From assembly GCF_009707865.1 (NCBI RefSeq), contig NZ_WMBA01000004.1, positions 1 through 64,000 of the forward strand: a stretch of DNA of 64,000 nucleotides, in the 5' to 3' direction. Made by a program: the position numbers and the translations under genes. Below the pieces are notes generated by a model. That model was not told where the DNA came from and searched no databases. It was given only the letters and a program-made list of their open reading frames with translations. Of this stretch, positions 42,335 through 50,472 are shown in pieces. This DNA comes from Amycolatopsis pithecellobii. Lineage in GTDB: Bacteria > Actinomycetota > Actinomycetes > Mycobacteriales > Pseudonocardiaceae. Each line of letters starts with the position of its first letter. The first letter of the stretch is position 1.

Positions 42335-42439
42335 GGTTACCGATCCGACCGAAAGTAGGCGGAAACGGTCCGCAGCCCATCTGCTGGTAGATATCCGTTT
42401 CCGCCGTGGCTGCCGTCGGATTGGTAACGAATGGCACAG
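42335..42439. repeat. 105-bp palindrome-ended element, copy A
   Basis: Its ends are GTTACCGATCCGACC and GTCGGATTGGTAAC, complementary over 14 positions with one mismatch, and the right end continues with GAATGGCACAG. Copy B at 46073-46177 matches it in 23 of the first 26 and 33 of the last 39 bases, with identical total length, while the core differs. In copy A the core makes its own hairpin from GGCGGAAACGG and CCGTTTCCGCC. It lies between two minus-strand genes. Confidence 0.85.
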
Positions 42440-42454
42440 CAGTCGCGTATTTCG

Positions 42455-43435
42455 TCAGCGGAGGGCAGCTGGGGACTCGGCGTGCGGGATGAGCAGCCTG
42501 GGGGCGCCGGCGCCGTCCGCGGGGACGGCCCAGATATCGGAGTCGCCGGTGCCGCGGGGGAGTGCGTAACCGATGGTGTCCGGGTCGAGCCAGGCCGGCT
42601 GGTCGTCCACGCTGCGCGTTTCCGCGAGCGGGGTTCTCGCGCCGGTGGCGAAGTCGAGCACGGTCAGCCGCCAGCCTTTCGCCGGATCCTGGTCGATCGC
42701 CGATTTGAAGGCGATGCGTTTGCCGTCCGCGGACAGCGAGGGGCATTCGACGTTCTCCGCGATGGTGCGGACGGTTTTCGCGGCGATGTCGCCTTCGACG
42801 AGATACCGGTGCCCGGCGGTGGACATCGTGGCGTAGAAGTGGTTGTCATCGGCGGCGAACGTGATTCCCCAGAAATTGAGGTCGGCGGCGACGTAGGGGT
42901 GACCGTCGAGCGTGACCGAAAGGAACTCCAGCGAGTCCACTGTGTCCTCGGTTCTGAGGTCGATCAACCCCGCGCGGGTGGAGAACCGCCCGTTGTTGTA
43001 GGAGTCGCCGGCCACGAACACGGTCCAGGCGACCAGTCGTCCGTCCCCGGACACCCGGGTGCGGTTGGGCACGCCGACGAGCGGAATCTCCTTGCCCACG
43101 TTGAGATCGGCGTCCAGGATGGCGATCTGGAAGGTGGCGAGCGCGCCGTCCTGGCGCAGGCAGGCGCCGGTGCCGGCCGCGGCGTAGACCCGCAGGCAGC
43201 TCAGCGCCGACACCGAACGAGGCCCGGCCGGATCGTCGTCGGCGACCGTCGCCAGCCGTCCGTCGCTGTCCGGTGCGGTGCTGCGGAACAAGATCCGCGG
43301 TGCGGGCGCGAGACTCAGCCGGCCGGCCGCGGTCACCGTGGGGTGTTCGCGGGCCATGGTGAACGCGCCGTAGCCGACCGCGATCGCGGTCAGCAGCACG
43401 GCTCCGAGGAGCGCGAACAGGACTCGCCGCGTCAT
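42455..43435 (-). CDS. Membrane-anchored TolB-like beta-propeller protein
   Basis: A 326-residue protein with one N-terminal transmembrane or uncleaved signal segment (RRVLFALLGAVLLTAIAVGYGAF) and an extracytoplasmic WD40/TolB-like propeller: repeated strand pairs such as NRTRVSGDGRLVAWTVF, CPSLSADGKRIAFKSA and WLDPDTIGYALPRGTGDSDIWAV. Such proteins act in binding or assembly rather than catalysis. ATG 43435 overlaps the stop of the MFS gene (ATGA), so it is the partner of that transporter. Confidence 0.8.
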   Translation of the reverse strand: MTRRVLFALLGAVLLTAIAVGYGAFTMAREHPTVTAAGRLSLAPAPRILFRSTAPDSDGRLATVADDDPAGPRSVSALSCLRVYAAAGTGACLRQDGALATFQIAILDADLNVGKEIPLVGVPNRTRVSGDGRLVAWTVFVAGDSYNNGRFSTRAGLIDLRTEDTVDSLEFLSVTLDGHPYVAADLNFWGITFAADDNHFYATMSTAGHRYLVEGDIAAKTVRTIAENVECPSLSADGKRIAFKSAIDQDPAKGWRLTVLDFATGARTPLAETRSVDDQPAWLDPDTIGYALPRGTGDSDIWAVPADGAGAPRLLIPHAESPAALR

Positions 43436-44697
43436 GCGTGCTGCTCCTCGGTGGCCGGGATACCGCGTAGCAGCAGTCCCACGGCGAGCACGGCGACCGC
43501 GACCAGGACGGCGGCGATCCGGCTCGCGCTTGCCGGTCCCCATGCGGTCCAGGCGAGTCCGAAAAGGACAGAGGAAAGCAGATAGCACAACGCCTGTCCA
43601 CTTTGGATCAGTGCGATTCCGGTGGTGCGCAGGGCTTTGGGCAGCACCGGACCGGCCAGTGCCATCAGCACGCCATCGGTGGCCGCATAGAACAGGCCGT
43701 AGAGCCCGAGCGCCACCACCAGGAGCGGCCAGCCGCCGAGGGGCCCGAACAGCAGCAGGTAGACGAGCACGAGCGCGGTGTAGCCGCCGAGCACCACCTT
43801 GAGCCGGCCGATCTTGTCCGCCAGCATGCCCAGCGGGGTGGCCAGCAGCAGATACGACAGGTTCGTGCCGACCGCGAGCAGCGGAAACCAGCCCACGCCG
43901 AGGTGTTCGTGTTGCTGCAGCAGGAGGTAGACGAAACCGTCGCCGATGGTCACCATCCCGGCCAGGCCCGCGGCCAGCACCAGCCGCCGCACCGGCGCCA
44001 GCCGGATCAGGTCACCGAGCGCCGAGAAGGACACCGTGCCTTTCGGTGGTTGGTCGCCGCGACGGTCGCGGACGAACAGCACCAGCACCAGGACACCGAA
44101 GGCGGCGATGCAGAAGCTGGCGACGAACACCGTGTCGTAGGCCTGTGCGGTGGCGGCCAGGACGCCGAGCGCGACGAGTGGTCCGGCGAAGGCACCGGCG
44201 GTGTCCATCATCCGGTGAATGCCGAACGCGCGGCCGTACAGGTGTGGCGGGGTGGAGAGGGTGATCAGCGCGTCGCGTGGCGCGGTGCGCAGGCCCTTGC
44301 CGGTGCGGTCGACGGCGATCACCGCGCCGATCGCGCCGACGGCGTTACCCGCGGCCGGCAGCCCGAGCTTTGCCAGCGCGGACAATCCGTAGCCAAGCCC
44401 GGCGATCAGCTTGCGGTGACGCGTCACGTCGGCGAGGTAGCCACCGGCCAGGCGCAGCAACGCCGTCGCGCCGGTGTAGGTGCCGTCGACCATGCCGTAG
44501 ACAGCGGGGCTCAGGTGCAGTCCGAGTACCAGGTACACCGGCAACACCGCGGTCACCATCTCCGACGAGACGTCGGTGATCAGGCTGACCGCACCGAGCG
44601 CGAACACGTTGCCGCTCACCGAGAACAGCGCGCGTTTGCGGGATGGCTTCGTGCCGTCGTCGCCGGTATGTGGATGGTCTATTGTGGACAGATACAC
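43432..44697 (-). CDS. MFS transporter
   Basis: About 421 residues with roughly 12 hydrophobic segments. DRTGKGLRTAPRDALI in the first cytoplasmic-loop region and GMLADKIGRLKVV in the middle are major-facilitator signatures; the former is typical of exporter-like MFS proteins. GTG 44697 is chosen because GGAGG lies eight bases upstream; ATG 44712 is possible. Longer starts up to 44766 would run through the terminator hairpin of the upstream gene and are rejected. Transport substrate unknown; it is coupled to the downstream propeller protein. Confidence 0.84.
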   Translation of the reverse strand: MYLSTIDHPHTGDDGTKPSRKRALFSVSGNVFALGAVSLITDVSSEMVTAVLPVYLVLGLHLSPAVYGMVDGTYTGATALLRLAGGYLADVTRHRKLIAGLGYGLSALAKLGLPAAGNAVGAIGAVIAVDRTGKGLRTAPRDALITLSTPPHLYGRAFGIHRMMDTAGAFAGPLVALGVLAATAQAYDTVFVASFCIAAFGVLVLVLFVRDRRGDQPPKGTVSFSALGDLIRLAPVRRLVLAAGLAGMVTIGDGFVYLLLQQHEHLGVGWFPLLAVGTNLSYLLLATPLGMLADKIGRLKVVLGGYTALVLVYLLLFGPLGGWPLLVVALGLYGLFYAATDGVLMALAGPVLPKALRTTGIALIQSGQALCYLLSSVLFGLAWTAWGPASASRIAAVLVAVAVLAVGLLLRGIPATEEQHA

Positions 44698-44726
44698 GAG
44701 CGCCACCTCCATGGGGCCGGCAGGAA

Positions 44727-44758
44727 CCCGCTCGGGGACACGTGTGCCCCCGAGCGGG
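44727..44758 (-). terminator. Terminator hairpin after secreted phosphoesterase gene
   Basis: Perfect 11-bp stem (CCCGCTCGGGG and complement) with a ten-base loop, 23 bases past the stop of the gene ending at 44781. It separates that gene from the MFS operon. Confidence 0.78.
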
Positions 44759-44780
44759 GTGATCATTTCCGGCTACCGGG

Positions 44781-45632
44781 TCAGTTCCAGACGTTGGTGA
44801 TCGCTGACGCCGAGTTCAGATGCGAGAGGCCGTAGGCGCTTTCGATGGTGCTCAGCACGTTGTAGTGGTTGATCTGGTTGGTGAAGGTGCCGACCTGGGT
44901 GTGCGCGCCGACGAACGCGGTGAAGATGTGGTTCGACGAACCGCCGTTGTCCTCGTCGAAGGTGACGATGAGCAGGCTGTTGTGCGTTTTCGCCCACTGC
45001 GCATAGGCGTCCAGGTTGTTCTTCAGCCAGCTGTCACCCGTGCTGATCGAGCAGTCGTGCATGTCGTTGCACAGGTTCGGGTCGAGGTAGGAGACCGTCG
45101 GCAGGCTCGCGTAGTTGGCCGAGTTCGGGAAATCGGTGTACATCAGGTTGCTGGCGGCCGGGACGTTGCTGAAGAACGGTGCGGCGTTGTGCTTGCGCGC
45201 GTATTGGCCGCTGCTGCACCCGGTGTAGCCGTCCGACGGCATGCTCTCCGAGTAGCTCTTGAACGTCTTGCCCGAGGTGAGCAGCTGGTTGGCGATGTTG
45301 TTGCCGGTGAAGGTGTGCGGGCAGCTGTCGTCGGTGATGCCCTGGGTCGATCCGGAGAAGATGGCCAGATAGTTCGGTTCGCTGGGGTGCGTGACCGCGT
45401 AGGACTGGGTGAACTTCGCGCCCTGCGCGGCGAGGCTGTTGAAGTAGGGGGCGCTGGAGCTGCCGTTGATCTGTGAGTAGGCGTGGTTCTCGAACATCAC
45501 CTGCACGATGTGGTCGAACACCGGCACACTCGACGCCGCCTGCGCGGTGGACGAGGTGACGACCACGGCCGTCACCGAACCGATCAGTGCCGCTGCCGCC
45601 GCGACCGCGGCCGCAATGCGCTTCCGTAACAC
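44781..45632 (-). CDS. Secreted phosphoesterase (acid phosphatase/phospholipase C type)
   Basis: A 283-residue exported member of the same family as the lipoprotein at 35165: DHIVQVMFENHAYSQI, YAVTHPSEPNYLAIFSGSTQGITDDSCPH, MPSDGYTGCSSGQY and HNSLLIVTFDEDNGG. The Sec signal peptide ends near STAQAAS (about residue 33); there is no lipobox, so it is released or wall-associated. GTG 45632 is preceded by AGGAGG. A 12-bp-stem hairpin sits in its leader, just before the ribosome site, and a terminator follows. Confidence 0.87.
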   Translation of the reverse strand: MLRKRIAAAVAAAAALIGSVTAVVVTSSTAQAASSVPVFDHIVQVMFENHAYSQINGSSSAPYFNSLAAQGAKFTQSYAVTHPSEPNYLAIFSGSTQGITDDSCPHTFTGNNIANQLLTSGKTFKSYSESMPSDGYTGCSSGQYARKHNAAPFFSNVPAASNLMYTDFPNSANYASLPTVSYLDPNLCNDMHDCSISTGDSWLKNNLDAYAQWAKTHNSLLIVTFDEDNGGSSNHIFTAFVGAHTQVGTFTNQINHYNVLSTIESAYGLSHLNSASAITNVWN

Positions 45633-45651
45633 GAATCCTCCTGAAAGTGGA

Positions 45652-45685
45652 TGACCGGCCCTGACCGCACTGCCAGGGCCGGTCA
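45652..45685 (-). promoter_or_regulatory. Hairpin in the 5' leader of the secreted phosphoesterase
   Basis: A 12-bp perfect stem (TGACCGGCCCTG and complement) with a ten-base loop, ending 20 bases before the GTG and immediately upstream of AGGAGG. It could be an attenuator, an RNA stabiliser or a repressor site. Confidence 0.6.
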
Positions 45686-46029
45686 ATCCTGAGAGGCATC
45701 CGCGGCATTGATCCCAATTTCCCGGGGACACCAGGTGTGCGCGAAGTAAACAAACCAAACGCGAAATCCATTCTCTGGGACAACCGTGAATCGGTTGCCG
45801 CGCAAGGAGCATCCGGGCGAAATTTCCCGCGGATAATGACCGAATTGTCCGTAGTCAGCGGACGGCAAATTCGGCGGAAATCGGAAATCCTTTTTCTGGA
45901 ATAGGGATTGTTAATGGTCAATTAACCCCGCGTTCGGGTTCCGGGGCCGCACCGGTCATGCACCCGGCGCAGCGTGTGCACCCGTTGTCCCCAGCGGCTT
46001 CCGGCCGCGCGTGTGAGGAGGTTGGATTG
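45686..46029. other. AT-richer gene-free region with divergent promoters
   Basis: This stretch is noticeably less GC-rich than its surroundings and has no convincing reading frame. It must carry the promoters of the secreted phosphoesterase (leftward) and of the alkaline-phosphatase-superfamily gene (rightward). No further palindrome of note was found. Confidence 0.5.
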
Positions 46030-47754
46030 GTGCCGAGACGATGGAGGCGGGCCGCGGCGGTGGGTGCGGCCGGGTTACTAATCCGACCAAAAGTAGGCAG
46101 ACCCCGAGCAGCACGTAACCGTTGTCACGCAATCCGGATAGCCGTGACTGTGGTCGGATTGGTAACGAACGGCACAGTACTCGGGTGTGCCGGTGCGGTG
46201 GCGACGGCGCAGGCGCAGCCGCGTAGCGAGCATGTGCTGCTGCTGAGTGTGGATGGTCTGCACCAATCCGATCTCGCATGGTATACGGCGAAACATCCGG
46301 GTTCGGCGCTGGCTTCCTTGGTGCGTCAGGGAACCGAGTACACGCACGCGCAGACCCCGGTGCCGTCGGACTCGTTCCCGGGCATGGTGGCGCAGGTGAC
46401 CGGCGGCAACCCGGCCACCACCGGCGTGTACTACGACGACGCCTACAACGCCGGCCTGCTGCCCGCGGGCACCACGTCGTGCACCGGTCAGGCCCTGGGC
46501 GCCGAGGTGGACTACACCGAGGATCTCGACCGGAACAAGGACAGTATCGATGCGGGGCAAGGCCTGCCCGGTCTCCCCGCCGGTGTGCTGGCCATGACCG
46601 GAACCCCGCGTACCTTGCTCAACCCGGCGGCGCTGCCGGTCGATCCGGAGACGTGCAAGCCCGTTTATCCCGGCCAGTACCTGAAGGTCAACACGGTGTT
46701 CGAGGTCGCGAAGCAGGCAGGCCGGCGCACCGCGTGGTCGGACAAGCACGCGGCCTACGACATCCTGAACGGCCCGTCGGGCGCCGGAATCGACGACCTG
46801 TTCACCCCGGAGATCAACAGTAAGGCCCCGGCGGGCGGTGACTGGACCACCGACAACGCCGACACCCGCACCTACGACGGCTACAAGGTCCGGGCCGTGC
46901 TCAACGAGATCGACGGTTACGACCACAGTCGCACCACCAGAACCGGCGTCCCGGCGGTGTTCGGGATGAACTTCCAGACGGTGTCCACGGCGCAGAAACT
47001 GCCCTCCTCGGACGGCAAGCAGGGCGGGTACCTCGTCGACGGCACCCCCGGCCCGCTGCTGGCGGACGCGCTGGCCTGGGTCGACCAGCAGGTCGCGGCG
47101 ATCACCGCGGAGCTGCGCACGCAGGGCCAGGCCGCGGACACCACGATCATCCTGTCCGCCAAGCACGGCCAGTCCCCGATCCAGCCCGCCGCACTCACCC
47201 GGATCGACGACGGTCCGCTGCTGGCCGGGCTCAACTCCGCCTGGCGGGCCGCACATCCGGGCGCGGGCGACCTGGTGGCGCACGCGGTCGACGACGACGT
47301 GATGTTGTTGTGGCTGACCGACCGTTCGCCGGCGGCGACCGAGTTCGCCAAGAGCTACCTGCTCGCCCAGCCGGGAACCGGCAACGGCATCGACGGCAAG
47401 CCGAAACCGTTCGTCCACTCCGGACTCCAGACCGTCTATGCCGGGGCAGCCGCGGCGCAGTACTTCGGCGCGGCGGCGGGCGATGTGCGCGTGCCCGACC
47501 TGTTCGGCGTCGCCGATGTCGGCGTGGTCTATACCGGTGGCCACAAGAAGATCGCCGAACACGGCGGCGCCGCCCCGGACGATCGTGATGTGCCGCTCGT
47601 GGTCAGCGGTCCGCGGATCAGGCACGAAACCGTGACCGGCGGGGTGGAGACCACGCAGATCGCCCCGACGATCCTGACCCTGCTGGGCCTGGATCCGGTT
47701 GCCCTCCAAGCGGTCCGTGTCGAGCACACCCCGGCCCTGCCCGGCACATACTGA
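46030..47754 (+). CDS. Exported alkaline phosphatase superfamily protein (nucleotide pyrophosphatase-like)
   Basis: A 574-residue hydrolase of the phosphodiesterase/alkaline phosphatase superfamily. HVLLLSVDGLHQSDL gives the first metal aspartate, PVPSDSFPGMVAQVTGG the nucleophile region (Ser where relatives often have Thr), and TTIILSAKHGQSPI and DVPLVVSGPRI further metal sites. GTG 46030 is favoured by GAGGAGG eight bases upstream. The N-terminus then reads through the 105-bp element B in frame, giving an extended signal sequence whose hydrophobic core is IAVTVVGLVTNGTVLGCAG and whose cleavage is likely near TAQAQP. Substrate unknown; extracellular nucleotide or phosphodiester cleavage is likely. 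Confidence 0.85.
   Translation: MPRRWRRAAAVGAAGLLIRPKVGRPRAARNRCHAIRIAVTVVGLVTNGTVLGCAGAVATAQAQPRSEHVLLLSVDGLHQSDLAWYTAKHPGSALASLVRQGTEYTHAQTPVPSDSFPGMVAQVTGGNPATTGVYYDDAYNAGLLPAGTTSCTGQALGAEVDYTEDLDRNKDSIDAGQGLPGLPAGVLAMTGTPRTLLNPAALPVDPETCKPVYPGQYLKVNTVFEVAKQAGRRTAWSDKHAAYDILNGPSGAGIDDLFTPEINSKAPAGGDWTTDNADTRTYDGYKVRAVLNEIDGYDHSRTTRTGVPAVFGMNFQTVSTAQKLPSSDGKQGGYLVDGTPGPLLADALAWVDQQVAAITAELRTQGQAADTTIILSAKHGQSPIQPAALTRIDDGPLLAGLNSAWRAAHPGAGDLVAHAVDDDVMLLWLTDRSPAATEFAKSYLLAQPGTGNGIDGKPKPFVHSGLQTVYAGAAAAQYFGAAAGDVRVPDLFGVADVGVVYTGGHKKIAEHGGAAPDDRDVPLVVSGPRIRHETVTGGVETTQIAPTILTLLGLDPVALQAVRVEHTPALPGTY
46073..46177. repeat. 105-bp palindrome-ended element, copy B, inside a signal-peptide coding region
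   Basis: Ends are GTTACTAATCCGACC and GGTCGGATTGGTAAC, followed by GAACGGCACAG. It has the same length and end sequences as copy A at 42335-42439 but a different core, with its own short hairpin (GTCACG/CGTGAC). It is open in the reading frame of the exported hydrolase and encodes about 35 residues of its N-terminus. Confidence 0.82.
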
Positions 47755-47765
47755 ACCGGCGTACG

Positions 47766-47798
47766 GGCCCCGCCGGAGTGGCTTCCGGCGGGGCCTTT
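47766..47798 (+). terminator. Rho-independent terminator after exported hydrolase
   Basis: Perfect 12-bp stem (GGCCCCGCCGGA and complement), six-base loop, followed by TTT. Confidence 0.88.
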
Positions 47799-47901
47799 CC
47801 CGGTTCACTGTTTCCGGTTTTTACCGTCCGTTGGTTTGGGACTATTCACACCAATTCGGGGCGCCGGAAAGCCGTCCATTCGTTGTGTCAGACTGTTCCG
47901 C

Positions 47902-48690
47902 ATGGTCAACAACCTTGCCGGAGCGATCGCGCGACGGCCGATCCGGGTTCCGGAGATCACCGCGTATTTCTGGATTCTCAAAGGTCTTTCGACCGCATTG
48001 GGCGAATCTGCGTCGGACTATCTCGTGCGGGTGCTGACGCCGGTTCCCGCAGTCGTGCTCGATTGTCTCGCTTTCGTAATTGCGCTGGCCGTGCAATTCA
48101 CCCGGCGCCGGTATGTAACGTGGACGTACTGGTTCGCGGTCGTGATGGTCGGCGTTTTCGGAACCATTGCCGCTGACGTTCTGCATGTCGGATTAGGGGT
48201 GCCTTATCTGGTATCGACCGTGCTGTGCGGCGCCCTGCTTGCCGCGGTGTATCTCCTGTGGTGGCGGCGCGAGGGGACGCTCTCGATTCACGCCGTCGAT
48301 TCCGCCCGGCGAGAGGCGTTCTACTGGGCCGCGGTCGTGGCGACCTTCGCGCTGGGCACCTCGGCCGGCGACCTTGCGGCCACCACCTTCGGTCTGGGCT
48401 ATTTCGGTTCGATCGTGGTGTTCGCGATCGTGATCCTCATTCCGGCGATGGGGTACCGGTGGTTGCGCTGGAATGGCGTGTTCTCATTTTGGTTCGCCTA
48501 TGTGGTGACCCGCCCGCTGGGCGCCTCGATCGCCGACTGGCTTGGCAAGCCCGTGGCCGAGGGTGGCGCCGGCGTGGGTGTAGAACTCGTGAGCCTCGTA
48601 CTCGCGGTGGCGATCGTGGCCCTCGTTGGCGTTGTGTCCGTCAGGGGCCGCCGCCGGGAATCCGCATCGGCTGACCTGAGTGGACACTGA
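47902..48690 (+). CDS. Polytopic membrane protein, COG4705-like
   Basis: A 262-residue integral membrane protein with about eight hydrophobic segments. The N-terminal VPEITAYFWILKGLSTALGESASDYLVRVL matches the uncharacterised COG4705 group, and the later EAFYWAAVVATFALGTSAGDLAATTFGLGY repeats the same pattern (F/YW...GT/STA..G(E/D)), so the protein appears to be an internal duplication. ATG 47902 begins directly with MVNNLAGAIARRP. Function unknown; the conserved acidic residues inside membrane helices would suit ion or metal transport. Confidence 0.8.
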   Translation: MVNNLAGAIARRPIRVPEITAYFWILKGLSTALGESASDYLVRVLTPVPAVVLDCLAFVIALAVQFTRRRYVTWTYWFAVVMVGVFGTIAADVLHVGLGVPYLVSTVLCGALLAAVYLLWWRREGTLSIHAVDSARREAFYWAAVVATFALGTSAGDLAATTFGLGYFGSIVVFAIVILIPAMGYRWLRWNGVFSFWFAYVVTRPLGASIADWLGKPVAEGGAGVGVELVSLVLAVAIVALVGVVSVRGRRRESASADLSGH

Positions 48691-48746
48691 GAACGTTTGC
48701 CCGGCCAAGGGAAGATCTTGCGCCGGGGACTCGCTAGGTTGGTGCC

Positions 48747-49835
48747 GTGGATGCCTCCGCCGTGGCCGAAGTCTCGCTGACCGACTGGTGGCCGGTGCGT
48801 GTGGTGCTCCTGGTCGCGTTGGCCGTGTGCGTGGTGTTGGTGTGGCGGATCCGGCGGCGTATCGCCCGGATCGGGTTCGGCGTGGTGGCGGTGCTGCTGG
48901 CCGTGCTGAACGTGCTGGTGGAGGTGAACGCCTCGTACGGCTACTACCTCACCATCGGGCAGGCGATCGGGCTGCCCGGCCGTGACGCCGCGTCGTTGTC
49001 GGCGCTCGACCCGTCGCGAGTGCCCTCGTCGGGTGTGGTGATCAGCTTGACGATTCCCGGCCGCACGTCGCGGTTCGACACCCGGCCCGCTCAGGTGTAT
49101 CTGCCGCCGGCGTGGTTCGCACGGCCGCGTCCGAAGCTGCCGGTGGTGCTGCTCCTGCACGGCACGCCCGGCGCCCCCGAGGACTGGACGAACGGCGGCG
49201 GCGCGGCCATCACCCTCGACGCGTGGGCGAGCGCACATGGTGGCACGGCGCCGATCGTGGTGATGCCCGACATCAACAGCGGCTTCGACGGGGACACCGA
49301 ATGCGTGGACGGGCCGCAAGGCAAGGCAGAGACTTATCTGAGCGAGGACGTGCCGGACTTTGTCACGAGCCGCTTCTTCACCCAGCCGCCCGGTGCGCAC
49401 TGGGCGGTCGCCGGTCTGTCCGAAGGTGGCTCATGCGCGGTCACGCTGGTGTTGCGCCACCCCGCCCGGTTCGCCACCTTCGCCGACTACAGCGGGCTCG
49501 CCGGGCCACGCACAGGTGATTCCAACGCCCTCGGCGACACCGTTGCGGCGCTGTTCGGGAACTCGCTCACCGCGTTCCGGGAGCACGAACCGTCGTGGCT
49601 GCTGACCCACCAGCGGTATCCGGGGCTCGGTGGCTGGTTCGAGGTCGGTGACCAGGACGCGGATCCGCTGGCCGCCGCCCGTCAACTCGAGTCGCAGGCC
49701 GCGGCCGCGGGTGTGGCGACCAGGCTGGTCGTCGTCCCGGGCGCGAACCACGACTTTTTCCTCTGGCGGCAGGCATTCGCGGACTCGTTGCCGTGGCTGG
49801 CCGACCGCCTGGGGCTGAGGCAGGGTGTGCGATGA
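48747..49835 (+). CDS. Membrane-anchored alpha/beta-hydrolase, esterase D / mycolyltransferase-like
   Basis: A 362-residue protein. Two N-terminal hydrophobic segments (WPVRVVLLVALAVCVVLVW; IGFGVVAVLLAVLNVLVEV) anchor an extracytoplasmic hydrolase of the putative esterase family: LPVVLLLHGTPGAPEDW oxyanion region, nucleophile Ser in AVAGLSEGGSCA, a late acid residue in WFEVGDQDADPL and the histidine in VVVPGANHDFFLW. Lipid or mycolate-like ester transfer is common for the fold, but a general esterase is equally possible. GTG start at 48747, 56 bases after the previous gene. Confidence 0.83.
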   Translation: MDASAVAEVSLTDWWPVRVVLLVALAVCVVLVWRIRRRIARIGFGVVAVLLAVLNVLVEVNASYGYYLTIGQAIGLPGRDAASLSALDPSRVPSSGVVISLTIPGRTSRFDTRPAQVYLPPAWFARPRPKLPVVLLLHGTPGAPEDWTNGGGAAITLDAWASAHGGTAPIVVMPDINSGFDGDTECVDGPQGKAETYLSEDVPDFVTSRFFTQPPGAHWAVAGLSEGGSCAVTLVLRHPARFATFADYSGLAGPRTGDSNALGDTVAALFGNSLTAFREHEPSWLLTHQRYPGLGGWFEVGDQDADPLAAARQLESQAAAAGVATRLVVVPGANHDFFLWRQAFADSLPWLADRLGLRQGVR

Positions 49836-49875
49836 ACGTGGCACCGCGACACCAAGGTGCTGCCACAATAAGATC

Positions 49876-50472
49876 ATGCACATCACCAAGTTCACTCATG
49901 CCTGTGTCCGGGTGGAGCATGCGGGCGGCGTCCTGGTGATCGACCCGGGAGAATGGACTGAACCAGAGGCCGTCGCCGGGGCCGACGCCGTCCTCATTAC
50001 CCACGAGCATTTCGACCACATCGATACGCGCCACCTGACCGCACTCGATGTGCCGGTATACGCACCGGCGGGCGCCGACATTCCCGGTGTCGAGGTCATC
50101 GGCGTGTCCGGCGGCGACGTCTTTGTCGCCGCCGGTTGCCCGGTCACCGCGATCGGTAGCGAGCACGCCACCGTTCACGCGGGCCAGCCGTCCTGCGCCC
50201 ACACCGGTTACCTCGTTGCCGATGCGCTTTATCACCCCGGCGACTCGCTGCAATTGCCCGAGAGACCGGTGCAAACGCTTCTTCTGCCCGTGCACGCCTC
50301 GTGGCTCAAGCTGGCCGAGGCGATCGATTTCGTCACCCGCGTCCAGCCGGAGGTATCGCTGGCAATCCACGATGCCATGGTCAACGAGCGAGCCTTGAGC
50401 AGCACCGAGGGCTGGCTCACGAAGGTCACCGATGGGCGCTACCGATGGATTTCCCCCGGCGAGACGCTGTGA
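49876..50472 (+). CDS. MBL-fold metallo-hydrolase, UlaG-like
   Basis: A 198-residue metallo-beta-lactamase-fold protein. Metal motif THEHFDHID (HxHxDH) is at about residues 39-46 and further ligands are His in IGSEHATVH, Asp in YHPGDSLQ and His in LAIHDAM. The compact length matches the UlaG/ YtkL-like branch of cytoplasmic hydrolases. ATG 49876 has CACAAT seven bases before it and no ribosome site, suggesting leaderless translation. Its last 34 bases overlap the end of the convergent MHS transporter. Confidence 0.84.
   Translation: MHITKFTHACVRVEHAGGVLVIDPGEWTEPEAVAGADAVLITHEHFDHIDTRHLTALDVPVYAPAGADIPGVEVIGVSGGDVFVAAGCPVTAIGSEHATVHAGQPSCAHTGYLVADALYHPGDSLQLPERPVQTLLLPVHASWLKLAEAIDFVTRVQPEVSLAIHDAMVNERALSSTEGWLTKVTDGRYRWISPGETL

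Noticed and set aside
44697-44766. Longer N-terminus for the MFS transporter starting at 44766
   Set aside because: It would translate through the terminator hairpin at 44727-44758 and lacks a ribosome site; GGAGG fits the GTG at 44697.
42335-46177. Ends of a 3.8-kb composite transposon formed by the two 105-bp elements
   Set aside because: The elements are in direct orientation, no transposase lies between them and the enclosed genes look like ordinary chromosomal genes.
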